A stretch of 22,060 bases of DNA from Rhizobium sp. 9140 (GTDB lineage: Bacteria > Pseudomonadota > Alphaproteobacteria > Rhizobiales > Rhizobiaceae). A program made the position numbers and the translations under genes. The stretch covers positions 1 to 22,060 of the forward strand of contig NZ_FJUR01000007.1 of the NCBI RefSeq assembly GCF_900067135.1, given 5' to 3'. Positions 1 through 8,092 of the stretch are shown in pieces (positions within the stretch are counted from its first letter, which is position 1; each line of letters starts with the position of its first letter). The notes below the pieces were generated by a model. That model was not told the DNA's origin, did no database searches, and saw only the letters and a program-made list of their open reading frames with translations.

Positions 1-558
1 GGTGACAGCTTTCGCCAGCATGTCGAGAGCAGCGCGATCGAGTGCCGCTTTCGCCGGTGCAGGCTTGGCGGCGGCCGCTTTAGCGCGGTGACGGCTTCCG
101 CTTCCTTCTGTTCCCCGGCCGTGTTGAGCACGTCGAAATAGACGAACTTGTCGCAAGCGGTGATGAAGGGGCGGGGCGTCTTGCGCTCCCCGAACCCATA
201 GACGATGACGCCTTGCTCACGGATGCGCGCGGCCAGGCGGGCAAAGTCGCTATCACTTGAGACGATGCAGAAACCGGAGAAGCGGCCGGTATAGAGCAAG
301 TCCATCGCGTCGATAATCATCGCGCCGTCCGTTGCGTTCTTCCCGGTCGTATAGGCGAATTGCTGGACCGGCTGAATCGAGTGTTCCAGCAGGCACTCTT
401 TCCAGCCGTTGAGGTTCGGCTTGGTCCAATCGCCATAGATGCGCTTGACGCTGGCGGTCCATAGTTGGCGATCTCAGCAGCAGCCCGGTTATGATTTTCG
501 GGGTGGCATTATCGCCGTCGATCAGCAACGCAAGTGTTCCGGCGCTGTCTATTGCCAT
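1..558 (-). pseudogene. NYN-domain (PIN-like) protein, frameshifted three times, runs off the window
   Basis: The start is ATG at 558, preceded by GGGAG. The first frame reads MAIDSAGTLALLIDGDNATP and continues to about 480. The protein then continues in a second frame (AEIANYG) and from about 457 in a third (ASVKRIYGDW, GKNATDGAMIIDAMDLL, SSDSDFARLAARIREQGV, FVYFDVLNTAGEQ). Near 82 it moves again into an alanine/lysine-rich linker that is open to the window edge. Each switch is restored by adding one base, so three single-base deletions are implied near 480, 458 and 82. The conserved acidic residues of the NYN/LabA-like fold (LIDGDN, NATDGAMIIDAMD, SSDSD) are all present across the frames. 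Such proteins are predicted or known metal-dependent RNases; the target here is unknown. It is transcribed away from traA, with the putative oriT between them. As read, the gene cannot make full-length protein unless the deletions are sequence errors. Confidence 0.8.
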
Positions 559-737
559 CGGTCTGCACTCCCATTTGAGCCGAAGTCTATCCGATGCAAG
601 CAGCGTCACCAAACACGATTATGCGCTACCTTGAATTTTTGGCAGCTTTGCAGCACAATCAGGGCCTCAGTTCATCGCATCGACCTTGCCGCAAGCGCCA
701 CACCGAGCGACGAAAGAGCGAAGCGATTGAGTTGAGA

Positions 738-767
738 AGGGCGCACTTACGAGTTGCTATGCAACTC
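738..767 (-). other. oriT: Putative origin of transfer (oriT), RSF1010/Ti (IncQ-like) type
   Basis: On the minus strand a perfect 7-base inverted repeat GAGTTGC-ATA-GCAACTC (751-767) is followed one base later by TAAGTGCGCCCT (738-749). From memory of the family, RSF1010 and Ti-type oriTs have the same layout: a short inverted repeat, then a nic core ending in GCGCCCT. RSF1010's core is TAAGTGCGCCCT. The site lies 59 bases upstream of the relaxase start, where the matching oriT of such mobilisation modules is often found. In the RSF1010 model the cut would fall next to the CCCT. What is seen is the repeat and the core; function as oriT is inferred. Confidence 0.8.
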
Positions 768-773
768 AGCGCG

Positions 774-795
774 CCGCCAGCTTGGAGGCTGGCGG
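774..795. repeat. Perfect 8-bp inverted repeat upstream of traA
   Basis: CCGCCAGC at 774-781 is repeated inverted as GCTGGCGG at 788-795, with a six-base loop. It lies between the putative oriT and the traA ribosome binding site (GAGG at 815-818). It could be part of oriT, a relaxase or accessory-protein binding site, or a hairpin in the traA leader. No T-tract follows, so a terminator is less likely. Confidence 0.55.
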
Positions 796-825
796 GAAAG
801 ACGGAAACTAGATCGAGGCAACGGG

Positions 826-3800
826 TTGGCGATCTACCATTTGAGCATGAAGCCAGTTTCGCGGGCGGGCGGCCGTAGCGCCGTCGCCTCAATGGCTTAT
901 CGTGCCGGGGAGAAGCTGACCAACGAACGCGACGGGATGACGCATGATTTCAGCCGCAAGCAGGGCGTTGAACATGCCGAGATCGTCTTGCCCGAAGGCG
1001 TTTCAGCCGATTGGGCGCGGGATCGGTCGGACTTGTGGAACGCCGCCGAGTTTGCCGAGAAGCGCAAGGATGCCCGCGTTGCGCGGGAGTTCGAGATTGC
1101 CTTGCCGCATGAGCTATCGGCCGAGCAGCGGCTAGAGGCGGCGCGGGAGATGGCGCAGGAGCTGGCCGACCGCTACGGCGCGGCCGTGGACTTCGCCATT
1201 CATGCGCCGCACGAGGCGAGCGACGTTCGCAATCACCATGCCCACATTCTTATGACCACGCGGCAGGTGACGGAGGACGGGCTAGGCGACAAGACCTATC
1301 TTGAGCGCGAAAACAAATGGCTGTTGGCGCACGACCTGCCGACGACAGATATGCAGCTCCGCGACCTTCGCCAGCGATGGGAGGGGATCGCCAACGAGCG
1401 GCTTGCGATGGCCGGGCTAGATATTCGCATCGACCATCGTTCGCATATGGAGCGCGGGCTAGAGATCGCGCCAACCGAACATATGGGCGTCCATGCCACG
1501 CAGATGGAGCGGCGCGGCCTCGACGTATCGCGGGCGCGGCTGGACGAGGAAGCGGCCCGGCGCAATGCCGAGTTGATCCGGGAGAAGCCCGAGCAGGTTC
1601 TAACCCTCATCACCGGGGAAAAGAGCGTGTTCGACCGGCACGACGTTGCGCGGGCGCTGCATCGCTACATCAACGACGATCCGCAGGAGTTTCAGAGCGC
1701 GTTCGCCAAGGTGATGGCCTCGCCGGCGCTGGTCGAGCTTCAGCCCGAGCGGGCCGACCCGGCAACGGGCGAGATCGAGCTTGCCCGCTATTCGACCCGC
1801 GAAATGGTCGAGATCGAATCCGGCATGATCGAGAGCGCGCAGCGGATGCACGGCGCGCATGGTCATGGCGTCGATCGCCGGCATGTCGAGCGCGCCATAG
1901 AGCGGCAGGACGCCGCCATTCAGCGCAGCGCCGGCGATGCTTCCGCCCGGTTGTCCGACGAGCAGCGCCGGGCGATCGAGCATATCACCGGGCCGGAGCG
2001 GATCGCGGCCGTTGTCGGCTATGCCGGCGCTGGCAAGTCCACCATGCTCGCGGCGGCGCGCGAGGCATGGGAGGCCGAGGGCTATCAGGTCCACGGTGCG
2101 GCCTTGTCGGGGAAGGCGGCCGAGGGCTTGGAGGAAAGTTCCGGCATCCAGAGCCGCACCCTCGCGTCATGGTCCCGCGGTTGGGAGAACGACCGCGGCA
2201 CGATCGGCCGCGGCGACGTGTTCGTGATCGACGAGGCCGGCATGGTCGGGAGCCGCCAGCTCGCCCGCTTCGTTGGCGAGGCCGAGGCGCGCGGGGCGAA
2301 GATCGTCCTTGTAGGCGACCATGAGCAGCTACAGGCGATCGGGGCCGGCGCACCGTTCCGGGCGATCACGGAGGAAATCGGCCATGCCGAGCTGTCCGAG
2401 ATACGCCGGCAGCGCGTGGACTGGCAGCGGGAGGCGTCGGTTGACTTCGCCACGCACCGGACGGCCGAGGGGCTGGCAGCCTATCGGGATCATGGCAATA
2501 TCAGCTTTGCCGAGACGGCGAGGACGCGCGCGGCCAGATCGTGCGGGATTATCTTGCCGACCGCGACGAGCGCCCGGACGGCACCCGCGTAGCGATGGCG
2601 CATCGCCGGGCCGATGTTCGGGCGATCAATGACGCGATCAGGACCGAGCTACAGGACCGGGGCGAGCTGGCGCAGGGCGAGGACGCCGGCGCGCTGACCT
2701 TCCAGACCAATGACGGAAAGCGGGAGTTCGCGCCCGGCGACCGCATCGTGTTCTTGGAGAACAACCGCGACCTTGGCGTGAAAAACGGGATGCTTGGCAC
2801 GGTCGAGCATGTCGAGGAAGGCCGGATCATCGCCACGCTGGACGGCGGCCGGGAGCGTAGCGTTTCCGTGCCGATGGGCGACTATCAGGCGATCGACCAC
2901 GGCTATGCGACGACGATTCACAAAAATCAGGGTGCGACAGTCGATCGGTCCTATGTGATGGCGTCGGGGACGATGGACCGGCATCTAACCTATGTCGCCA
3001 TGACCCGGCATCGTGACGGGGTGCAGCTCTACGCGGCACAGGACGAGTTCACCAATGCCGGCCGGCTGGTCGAGCATGGGGCCGCGCCCTATGAGCATGA
3101 CCCGCAGAAATCCGACAGCTATTTCGTGACGCTGGAAAACGACAAGGGCGAGCAGCGCACCCTATGGGGCGTCGATCTAGAGCGCGCCATGAAGGAGGCC
3201 GCGCCGGAGATCGGGGAGAAGATCGGCCTACAGCATGAGGGTTCCACCCCCGTCACCTTGCCGGATGGGACGCAGACGCACCGCAACACATGGAAGGTTC
3301 AGGACGCCGGGGAGCTGGCCTATAGCCAGCTAGAGCGCCGCCTGTCCCGGTCGGGCGTGAAAGAAACCACGCTCGATTATACTCGCGACTTTGCCGAGCG
3401 GCGCGGGATCGCGGAGCAGATGGGCGTCCGCAGCGAGATCGAGATTCCGGCCGAGCGCGTCGGGCTACGTGCGGAACGGGAGTCGACGGCCGGGGATCAT
3501 GCTCTTGATCGGAGATCCTCGCAAAAAGTCCGCGCGGATCTCGCGCAGGATCTTCGTGCAGATCCTCGCGAGGATCTCGCCGCCGATCGACAGCAGCGCC
3601 AACGGCCATTCGAGGGCCTGAAACTCGCGCGCGGCGCGGCGGCCGAGGGGCCGCAGCAGGACCGCGCCGGCGAGGACGGCCCGCAGATCGATCAGAAACG
3701 GCCACAGCAGGCCGAGAAGCAGCGGCGCGGTATGTTCGCCGGCCTCAAGCTCAATGCGCGTCCTGCACCCTCGCAGGAGCGCAGCGAGCGGCCGGAAAGG

Positions 3801-4427
3801 GAAGGGAGCTTGCGGCAGGCGCCTGCGCCCGACCGGCTGACCGAGCGGGCGCGGGGGCAGTCGCCGCTTGAGCAGGCCGTTGACCGCTATTCGCGAGCCT
3901 ATCAGTCGATCGACCAGCATCGGCGCGAGGGCTTGCCGGTCCTCGACATGCAGCGGCAGGAAATGCGCGATGCCGGCCAGCAGCTCGACCAGGTGCAGGG
4001 CGGCATGAAAGATTTGATGCGCTCGACCCTGCAAAATGATCCGGAGACGGCGCGCGCCATGACCGAGCTTTCCGGCCGGGAGCGTGTCGCGCAGGTCATC
4101 GACGGCATGAAGCGCGAGAACGCCGCGCTGCAAGACCCGAATGTCAGGGCCGAGCGGTTCGTGAACCGCTGGCAGGAACTGGACGGCCAGCGCCAGAAAC
4201 TTCGCGGCTGGCAGCACGACGAGGCGCGGGGCAAGGTCGAAAGCCAGATGAACGGCCTGACCAAGAGCCTTGAGCGTGACCCGCAGGTAGATTCCATCCT
4301 GCGCAATCGCCGTCAGGAGCTTGGAATCGGGCAGGAGCTTCGCCGGGGGCAGAGCATCGCCCATCAGTTGCAAGAGGAAATGACACGCGGCCAGCGGCTC
4401 AGCCGGGGCATCGGCATGTCAATGTAG
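826..4427 (+). pseudogene. traA: Ti-type conjugative relaxase-helicase TraA, split by a one-base frameshift
   Basis: The relaxase would nick oriT, stay bound to the transferred strand and unwind it. The chosen start is TTG at 826, behind GAGG with seven-base spacing, giving MAIYHLSMKPVSRAGGRSAV, the usual N-terminus of MobA/MobL-type relaxases; ATG at 847 is an alternative. The metal-binding histidines are visible as HHAHI (residues 137-141). The helicase part has Walker A GYAGAGKST (398-406) and Walker B FVIDEA (466-471). After the break come GYATTIHKNQGATVD and YVAMTRHRD, typical late superfamily 1 helicase motifs, then a long charged C-terminal region. The frame breaks at about 2517: ISFAET continues as GEDARGQIVRDYLADRDERP only if one G is added to the GG run. 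As read, the first part stops at 2592 and the second is open to 4427. Repaired, it would be about 1,200 residues, normal for the family. Downstream, the DUF6118 gene follows after 14 bases. Confidence 0.9.
3560..3577. repeat. 18-bp perfect palindrome in a GATC-rich stretch inside traA
   Basis: AGATCCTCGCGAGGATCT reads identically on both strands. It sits in a stretch of roughly 100 bases (about 3498-3595) with eight GATC tetramers, many as GGATCT or AGATCC. In the traA frame this encodes a degenerate run of short Asp/Ala/Arg/Leu units (DLAQDLRADPREDLAADR). The repetition may simply come from duplicated codons of a charged linker. Confidence 0.7.
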
Positions 4428-4441
4428 GTTAGGGAGTGACC

Positions 4442-5227
4442 ATGACGGAGCTGGACGACGACAGGGAAGGTATCGAGCCGGAAACACTGGACGAGGACGC
4501 CGGCGACCCGGCCGCCGCGTTCGACGCGCTACGGCGCACGATCGAGACGCAGGGCGCGCAGATCGGCGCGGAAATGACGGTCATCCGTCGCGGGCTGGAA
4601 GCCGCCTTCGACCAGTTCGAGAAGATCGAGCCGCAGGCCGACTACAAGCCCCAGCTCGCCCAGCTCGTGCAGGCGCTCGACAGCGTTGCGCAACGGATGC
4701 ACGGCGTTGAACAGTCACCCATTCTCCGGCAGGGCGCGCAGCACTATGCGGCGGCGCTTGAGCGCAGCGGCGAGGGCTTGGTGAGGACGGCCGTGCAACA
4801 GCTCGAGCGGCAGGCGTCCGACCTCGAGCGCGCCGGCCGGAATCTTTCGGCGCACGTCGCCAGTGCGCGGGAGCGCAAGCGACAAAATTGGTGGCTTGTC
4901 GCCGCGTTCGCTCTCGGCCTGATCGTCGGCGCGCTCGTGATGCTGTTTCTTCCGCGCCTGTTGCCGTTCTCGGCCGCGCCGCGTGTCGCCAGTGTCGTCA
5001 TGGGCGAAAGGCCGTGGCAGGCCGGTATGAGCCTCATGGCGTTCGGCAGCCCGGAAGCATGGCAGCGGGTGGCGTCGGCCGACCAGCTCATTGAGGCGAA
5101 CAGGGACTCGGTAGCGGCTTGTTGGGAGGCCGCGCGCACGTCCGGAGGATCAGCGTTGCACCATCACCGTGAAAGCGACGGAATGATCGGCGTTTTCACT
5201 CGGCAAACAAGTGTAGAGATCACTTAG
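4442..5227 (+). CDS. DUF6118-like single-pass membrane protein, altered C-terminus
   Basis: The start is ATG at 4442 behind AGGGAG (4431-4436); GTG at 4436 overlaps that site and is less likely. The protein begins very acidic, then has a helical, probably coiled-coil part (about 30-145) and one strong membrane segment (about 149-174, WWLVAAFALGLIVGALVMLF), followed by a short domain with RVASVVMGERPW and MAFGSPEAW. I recognise this as the DUF6118 type often found behind traA on alphaproteobacterial plasmids; its function is unknown. The last about 27 residues look wrong: one base downstream the sequence reads DQRCTITVKATE and stops at 5186. An extra base near 5144-5149 therefore probably displaced the natural end. 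It is likely cotranscribed with traA. Recognition is from memory of the family, not a search. Confidence 0.7.
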   Translation: MTELDDDREGIEPETLDEDAGDPAAAFDALRRTIETQGAQIGAEMTVIRRGLEAAFDQFEKIEPQADYKPQLAQLVQALDSVAQRMHGVEQSPILRQGAQHYAAALERSGEGLVRTAVQQLERQASDLERAGRNLSAHVASARERKRQNWWLVAAFALGLIVGALVMLFLPRLLPFSAAPRVASVVMGERPWQAGMSLMAFGSPEAWQRVASADQLIEANRDSVAACWEAARTSGGSALHHHRESDGMIGVFTRQTSVEIT

Positions 5228-5235
5228 GCTCCAAG

Positions 5236-5568
5236 TCACCGTTCGATTAACTGACCATCATCCGTTAGATACATACCATCTGATAGGTAAACTAGCCCAT
5301 CTTCGTCGGCGGCATCGGAAAGCTCCGCCCATATCTCAGCCATATCCGACAGTTCCAAGCCGAGGGCATTTGCCAAGGATTGCCCTCCTTGCTCGATTTG
5401 GGTTTGGCTCAAGCCAGTAAATTCGACGTAGCGCCTGCCATGGAGGTCGCTTGCATGTCGGGCCGACGCCCCAAATGCGGAAAAGATGCTGGCCGCATGT
5501 TCGATGAGGCGTTCTTGATTTGGATATGGGGCTTTACTTCTGTCGTCTTCTCCGGCTGTCGCTGTCAT
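5236..5568 (-). CDS. Hypothetical protein, 110 aa, unrecognised
   Basis: I do not recognise this protein. The ATG at 5568 is the best-placed ATG but has no strong ribosome binding site. The frame is open upstream to a TTG at 5751, which would give 171 residues and start six bases after the stop of the preceding gene, so the start is uncertain. The protein is acidic, apparently soluble, and has no signal peptide or membrane segment. Its tail, VYLSDGMYLTDDGQLIER, resembles that of the upstream gene (AYLSDGLWISPDGHLSDKGR), and an inner stretch (QERLIEHAASIF) resembles that gene's EQRLFEMAVSIS. The two are therefore probably related or work together. Both lie on a lower-GC patch and read in the direction of higBA. 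It converges with the DUF6118 gene, with almost no gap. Confidence 0.6.
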   Translation of the reverse strand: MTATAGEDDRSKAPYPNQERLIEHAASIFSAFGASARHASDLHGRRYVEFTGLSQTQIEQGGQSLANALGLELSDMAEIWAELSDAADEDGLVYLSDGMYLTDDGQLIER

Positions 5569-5757
5569 AACAGTATAGGATGCTTGGAACCGAACTATTC
5601 TCAGAAGCACAAAACTATCTGACGACAAGCAGTATTGAGCCTGACTAGAATCAAATTTGTCCGACGAAGAAATTGTAGCCACAGGGTTTTCTCTTACGTT
5701 GCTGCACCTCTGCAAATGCAGGTGGGTGAGTTTTGTCTCGCTCGCTTGCAACAGCGC

Positions 5758-7206
5758 CTAGCGTCCCTTGTCGGAAAGGTGTCCATCGGGCGATATCCAC
5801 AGACCATCCGAAAGATAGGCGTCGTCGCGGCCGTCTCCCCCGATCGCGTTATACAACGCATCCGTACGGTGTCCTAGAATAGGGCTGGCGCTCCTCCGGC
5901 TAGGTTTTCGATCTGAAATCGAGACGGCCATTTCGAAGAGGCGCTGTTCGGGATCGGAGCGATTGGTGCGTAAGAGGCGGCCGGCAGGATCAATCAACTC
6001 TCCTAACCGAGATGGATCAGATATCGAGGAGCGAACGGCTTCATGATCGTGCCCCAGGCTGACGAGATGTTGCGTTAGCCGCCCGAGCGCGCTCCTGGTT
6101 TCTTCTTCTGACGGCTCAAAGTCCTTTGTGATCACACGCAAGATTTTACCGCTCTGACCATCAAAAACGACTTGTCCTGCCTGCGATAGGTCGAACCGGC
6201 ATGTCATGCCGCGAAAAGATTGCAATCCAGAAAGCACCGCAAGAATGCGCGAAAGCGAGGTGTTAATCGGCCAGTTCTCACGTTCGAAGAGCAAGGGTTT
6301 GTCGCTCTTCTGTTCAACTACGATCCAGGATCGGTGGTGAGAGGAAGCGAATGTGAGCCGCCCTGCCAGGAATTCGGGCCAAACAGCGGCCATGATCATA
6401 ACGGCTTCTTGGACCCCGATGTACTGGTCTTCAGTCCATGAGCGGAGCTGCCGAACGAGCGGCCGCTTTTGATGATAATCTAGCGCCGCAGCGGTCAGAA
6501 TATCGAAATTCGAAGCGACTCCTTGATTGTTACGGTGTTTTTCGAGCCAATTTTGCTCACTGTCGGCTCGATCTCTCATAAGAAGACGACGAGAGACGCC
6601 TATAACGTCCTGATTTGATCCGCCGTTGGCGAATTCTTCAATTATGAGCGGATTTCGAAACCCATCCGGAAGCGTGGTAATATAGCTGTTTTCCGGGTTA
6701 TCCTCATCTTCATATGGAATGCCGAAGTGGCTTCGGAGGTAATTCTCGGCAACCTCATTCGACCGCTTCTTGCGTTCCTCCGGTGTTAGGTCTTGCTCGT
6801 CATCATCCCAGAATTCCTCACTATCCTGGTCGTCCTCTTCACCGTGTATTTCATATAATGGCTCGTAGATCGCCTGAAACGGACTGCCGCCAAAACTTGC
6901 CAGAAGACCTCTTGGTCGAACGAGAGCCCAAGTAGGGCCATGCGAACCATTCCCGTTCGAAGGCGAGGAATCACAAATTAGCAGTCCTATCCAATCCGCA
7001 TGACGGAGATAGACCTTTATTACTTCTACGACATCGTTGGTCGTCATATGTCGTGCGTTGACGACATGCAGAAATATTTCGAAGAAAACGCGCTCTTGCA
7101 CTTCGGACATGTGCCATGGGACGCGATCACCTTTCAAGCGATCCCATTCGGCAACAAACCTGTCCGATATCTCCTTGGCGACGGAAAATATTTCGTCATC
7201 ACTCAT
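5758..7206 (-). CDS. Hypothetical protein, 482 aa, unrecognised
   Basis: I do not recognise this protein. The ATG at 7206 is chosen because GAGAGGGG lies just upstream; an in-frame GTG at 7221 overlaps that site. It appears soluble and cytoplasmic, with no signal peptide. The first about 75 residues look helical (EISDRFVAEWDRLKG, VQERVFFEIFLHVV). A short basic/glycine loop follows, then a strongly acidic stretch at about 122-140 (EEDDQDSEEFWDDDEQD). The rest mixes helices and strands (YIGVQEAVMIMAAVWPEF, SWIVVEQKSDKPLLFE, GQVVFDGQSGKILRVITKDF). It ends in AYLSDGLWISPDGHL, a motif shared with the next gene. GC is about 52% at 6541-6600, well below traA and tnpR. It begins 62 bases after higA on the same strand, so it may be expressed with the toxin-antitoxin pair. 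Nothing visible assigns a reaction. Confidence 0.75.
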   Translation of the reverse strand: MSDDEIFSVAKEISDRFVAEWDRLKGDRVPWHMSEVQERVFFEIFLHVVNARHMTTNDVVEVIKVYLRHADWIGLLICDSSPSNGNGSHGPTWALVRPRGLLASFGGSPFQAIYEPLYEIHGEEDDQDSEEFWDDDEQDLTPEERKKRSNEVAENYLRSHFGIPYEDEDNPENSYITTLPDGFRNPLIIEEFANGGSNQDVIGVSRRLLMRDRADSEQNWLEKHRNNQGVASNFDILTAAALDYHQKRPLVRQLRSWTEDQYIGVQEAVMIMAAVWPEFLAGRLTFASSHHRSWIVVEQKSDKPLLFERENWPINTSLSRILAVLSGLQSFRGMTCRFDLSQAGQVVFDGQSGKILRVITKDFEPSEEETRSALGRLTQHLVSLGHDHEAVRSSISDPSRLGELIDPAGRLLRTNRSDPEQRLFEMAVSISDRKPSRRSASPILGHRTDALYNAIGGDGRDDAYLSDGLWISPDGHLSDKGR

Positions 7207-7268
7207 GATCGCCCCTCTCACTAGCTGCCGCTACTTCTCGGCGCGGCCGTATTCGTATTGTTGTCGGA

Positions 7269-7601
7269 TCAGACCAGAGCCGCTTGCGGATCGAGCGGCT
7301 TTCCCTTGAAGGGCGCGACGTTGATCTCCCCTTCCCGCTTGCGGGCTTGGGCAATGTCATAGCTGTTCTGCATCCGCATGAGCGTATCCATCGACACGCC
7401 GAAAGCCTTTTCGACCCGGAGCGCCATTTCCGGCGAAAGGTGCGCGCGCTCGTTCAGCACGGCCGACAACGCCGCCCTCGTAACACCGAGAACTTGCGCG
7501 GCGCTCGTGACCGAAAGGCCAAGCGGCTCGATGATCTCACTTTTGACGAAGCCGCCGGGGTGGGCGGGATTTTTCATACGGATGCCCTGCATCGCACTCA
7601 T
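7269..7601 (-). CDS. higA: HigA-family antitoxin, Xre-type DNA-binding protein
   Basis: The ATG at 7601 has a perfect GGAGG six bases upstream (7608-7612); a GTG at 7607 overlaps it. The 110-residue protein has the HigA/VapI pattern: NPAHPGGFVKSEIIEPLGLSV, then the helix-turn-helix SAAQVLGVTRAALSAVLNERAHLSPEMALRVEKAFGVS (about 32-68), then MDTLMRMQNSYDIAQARK. HigA proteins bind and neutralise the HigB toxin and repress their own promoter. It follows higB by nine bases, the toxin-first order typical of higBA. The C-terminal extension (EGEINVAPFKGKPLDPQAALV) is a little longer than in the shortest family members. Confidence 0.9.
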   Translation of the reverse strand: MSAMQGIRMKNPAHPGGFVKSEIIEPLGLSVTSAAQVLGVTRAALSAVLNERAHLSPEMALRVEKAFGVSMDTLMRMQNSYDIAQARKREGEINVAPFKGKPLDPQAALV

Positions 7602-7610
7602 AGCCACCTC

Positions 7611-7901
7611 CTAGTGGTAATCTTCATAGTCGAGGTCGATGATCTCGATTTCGGTTTGGTCGATCCGGAACGTGATCCGCCAGTTCTTGGTGACGAACAG
7701 GCTCCAGGTGCCTTTTCGATCGCCGGTGAGCTGATGGGCCTTCCAGCTCGGGACCGTGCGCAGCTCGTCTTCCCGCTCCATATCTTGGAGGAAGGTGGCG
7801 ATGCGACGGACTTTCGGCACTACGGCCACCTCCAAGTCGGTGGCGTCATCATCTTCGATGAAGCGGCGTAACCCCTTATGGACCACGTTTCGGATTCTCA
7901 T
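7611..7901 (-). CDS. higB: HigB-family toxin, RelE-like mRNA interferase
   Basis: This is a 96-residue protein of the RelE/HigB fold, normally a ribosome-dependent mRNA endonuclease. Visible family features are an N-terminal MRIRNVVHKGLRRFIE, a central VRRIATFLQDME and the strand-rich end GTWSLFVTKNWRITFRIDQTEIEIIDLDYEDYH, where HigB toxins carry the conserved WRITF and DYEDYH. The ATG is at 7901. The stop overlaps the ribosome binding site of higA, so the two are translationally close. A promoter-like TTGACA and an inverted repeat lie directly upstream. On a plasmid the pair would favour retention by killing cells that lose it. Here it also borders a resolvase site. Confidence 0.9.
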   Translation of the reverse strand: MRIRNVVHKGLRRFIEDDDATDLEVAVVPKVRRIATFLQDMEREDELRTVPSWKAHQLTGDRKGTWSLFVTKNWRITFRIDQTEIEIIDLDYEDYH

Positions 7902-7909
7902 GTGCCGTC

Positions 7910-7948
7910 ACTATCAAGCTAAACGTATAGTGTCAAGCGACGCTATAC
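7910..7948 (-). promoter_or_regulatory. higBA promoter with candidate HigA operator
   Basis: On the minus strand a consensus -35 TTGACA (7931-7936) is followed, with a short 15-base spacer, by GATAGT (7910-7915), which ends nine bases before the higB ATG. An inverted repeat GTATAG (7925-7930) / CTATAC (7943-7948), 12 bases apart, brackets the -35. This is the expected position for autorepression by HigA. The -10 assignment is weak because of the short spacer. Confidence 0.55.
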
Positions 7949-7968
7949 AGTTCATCACCTCATAGCCT

Positions 7969-8082
7969 TGTCGCGCAAGTCCTAAAACCCGCGACACATC
8001 GGCCGCCCCCGGAAAATCAGGGCTTTTCGTGTCGCATGTCTTTGTCGCAAGTGGTAGAAAACTTGCGACATGATTTGCGACA
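7969..8082. other. res: Resolvase recombination site (res) with six half-sites
   Basis: The motif TGTCGC occurs at 7969, 8030 and 8043, and its inverse GCGACA at 7991-7996, 8065-8070 and 8077-8082. The first pair (7969-7996) spans exactly 28 bases, the usual length of the crossover subsite I of Tn3-type res sites. The 8043-8070 pair is a perfect 10-base inverted repeat (TGTCGCAAGT / ACTTGCGACA) with an eight-base spacer, flanked by the outer half-sites at 8030 and 8077. How the last four half-sites form subsites II and III is ambiguous. The site lies directly upstream of the resolvase gene, the normal arrangement. Confidence 0.75.
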
Positions 8083-8092
8083 GGGGGAAGCC

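Noticed and set aside
559..737. Possible small genes between the NYN gene and oriT
   Set aside because: Short frames exist on both strands but none has a ribosome binding site or recognisable product; only the divergent upstream regions are expected here.
1317..2324. 335-codon plus-strand frame inside traA
   Set aside because: It is an out-of-frame shadow of the relaxase, very rich in Arg, Ala and Gly, with no recognisable domain.
3498..3595. Possible CRISPR-like repeat cluster
   Set aside because: Spacing is irregular, units are only six to eight bases and the reading frame of traA continues through them.
8036..8092. Upstream ATG start for the resolvase
   Set aside because: The extra 19 residues would be encoded by the res half-sites; the GTG at 8093 has a good ribosome binding site and fits family length.
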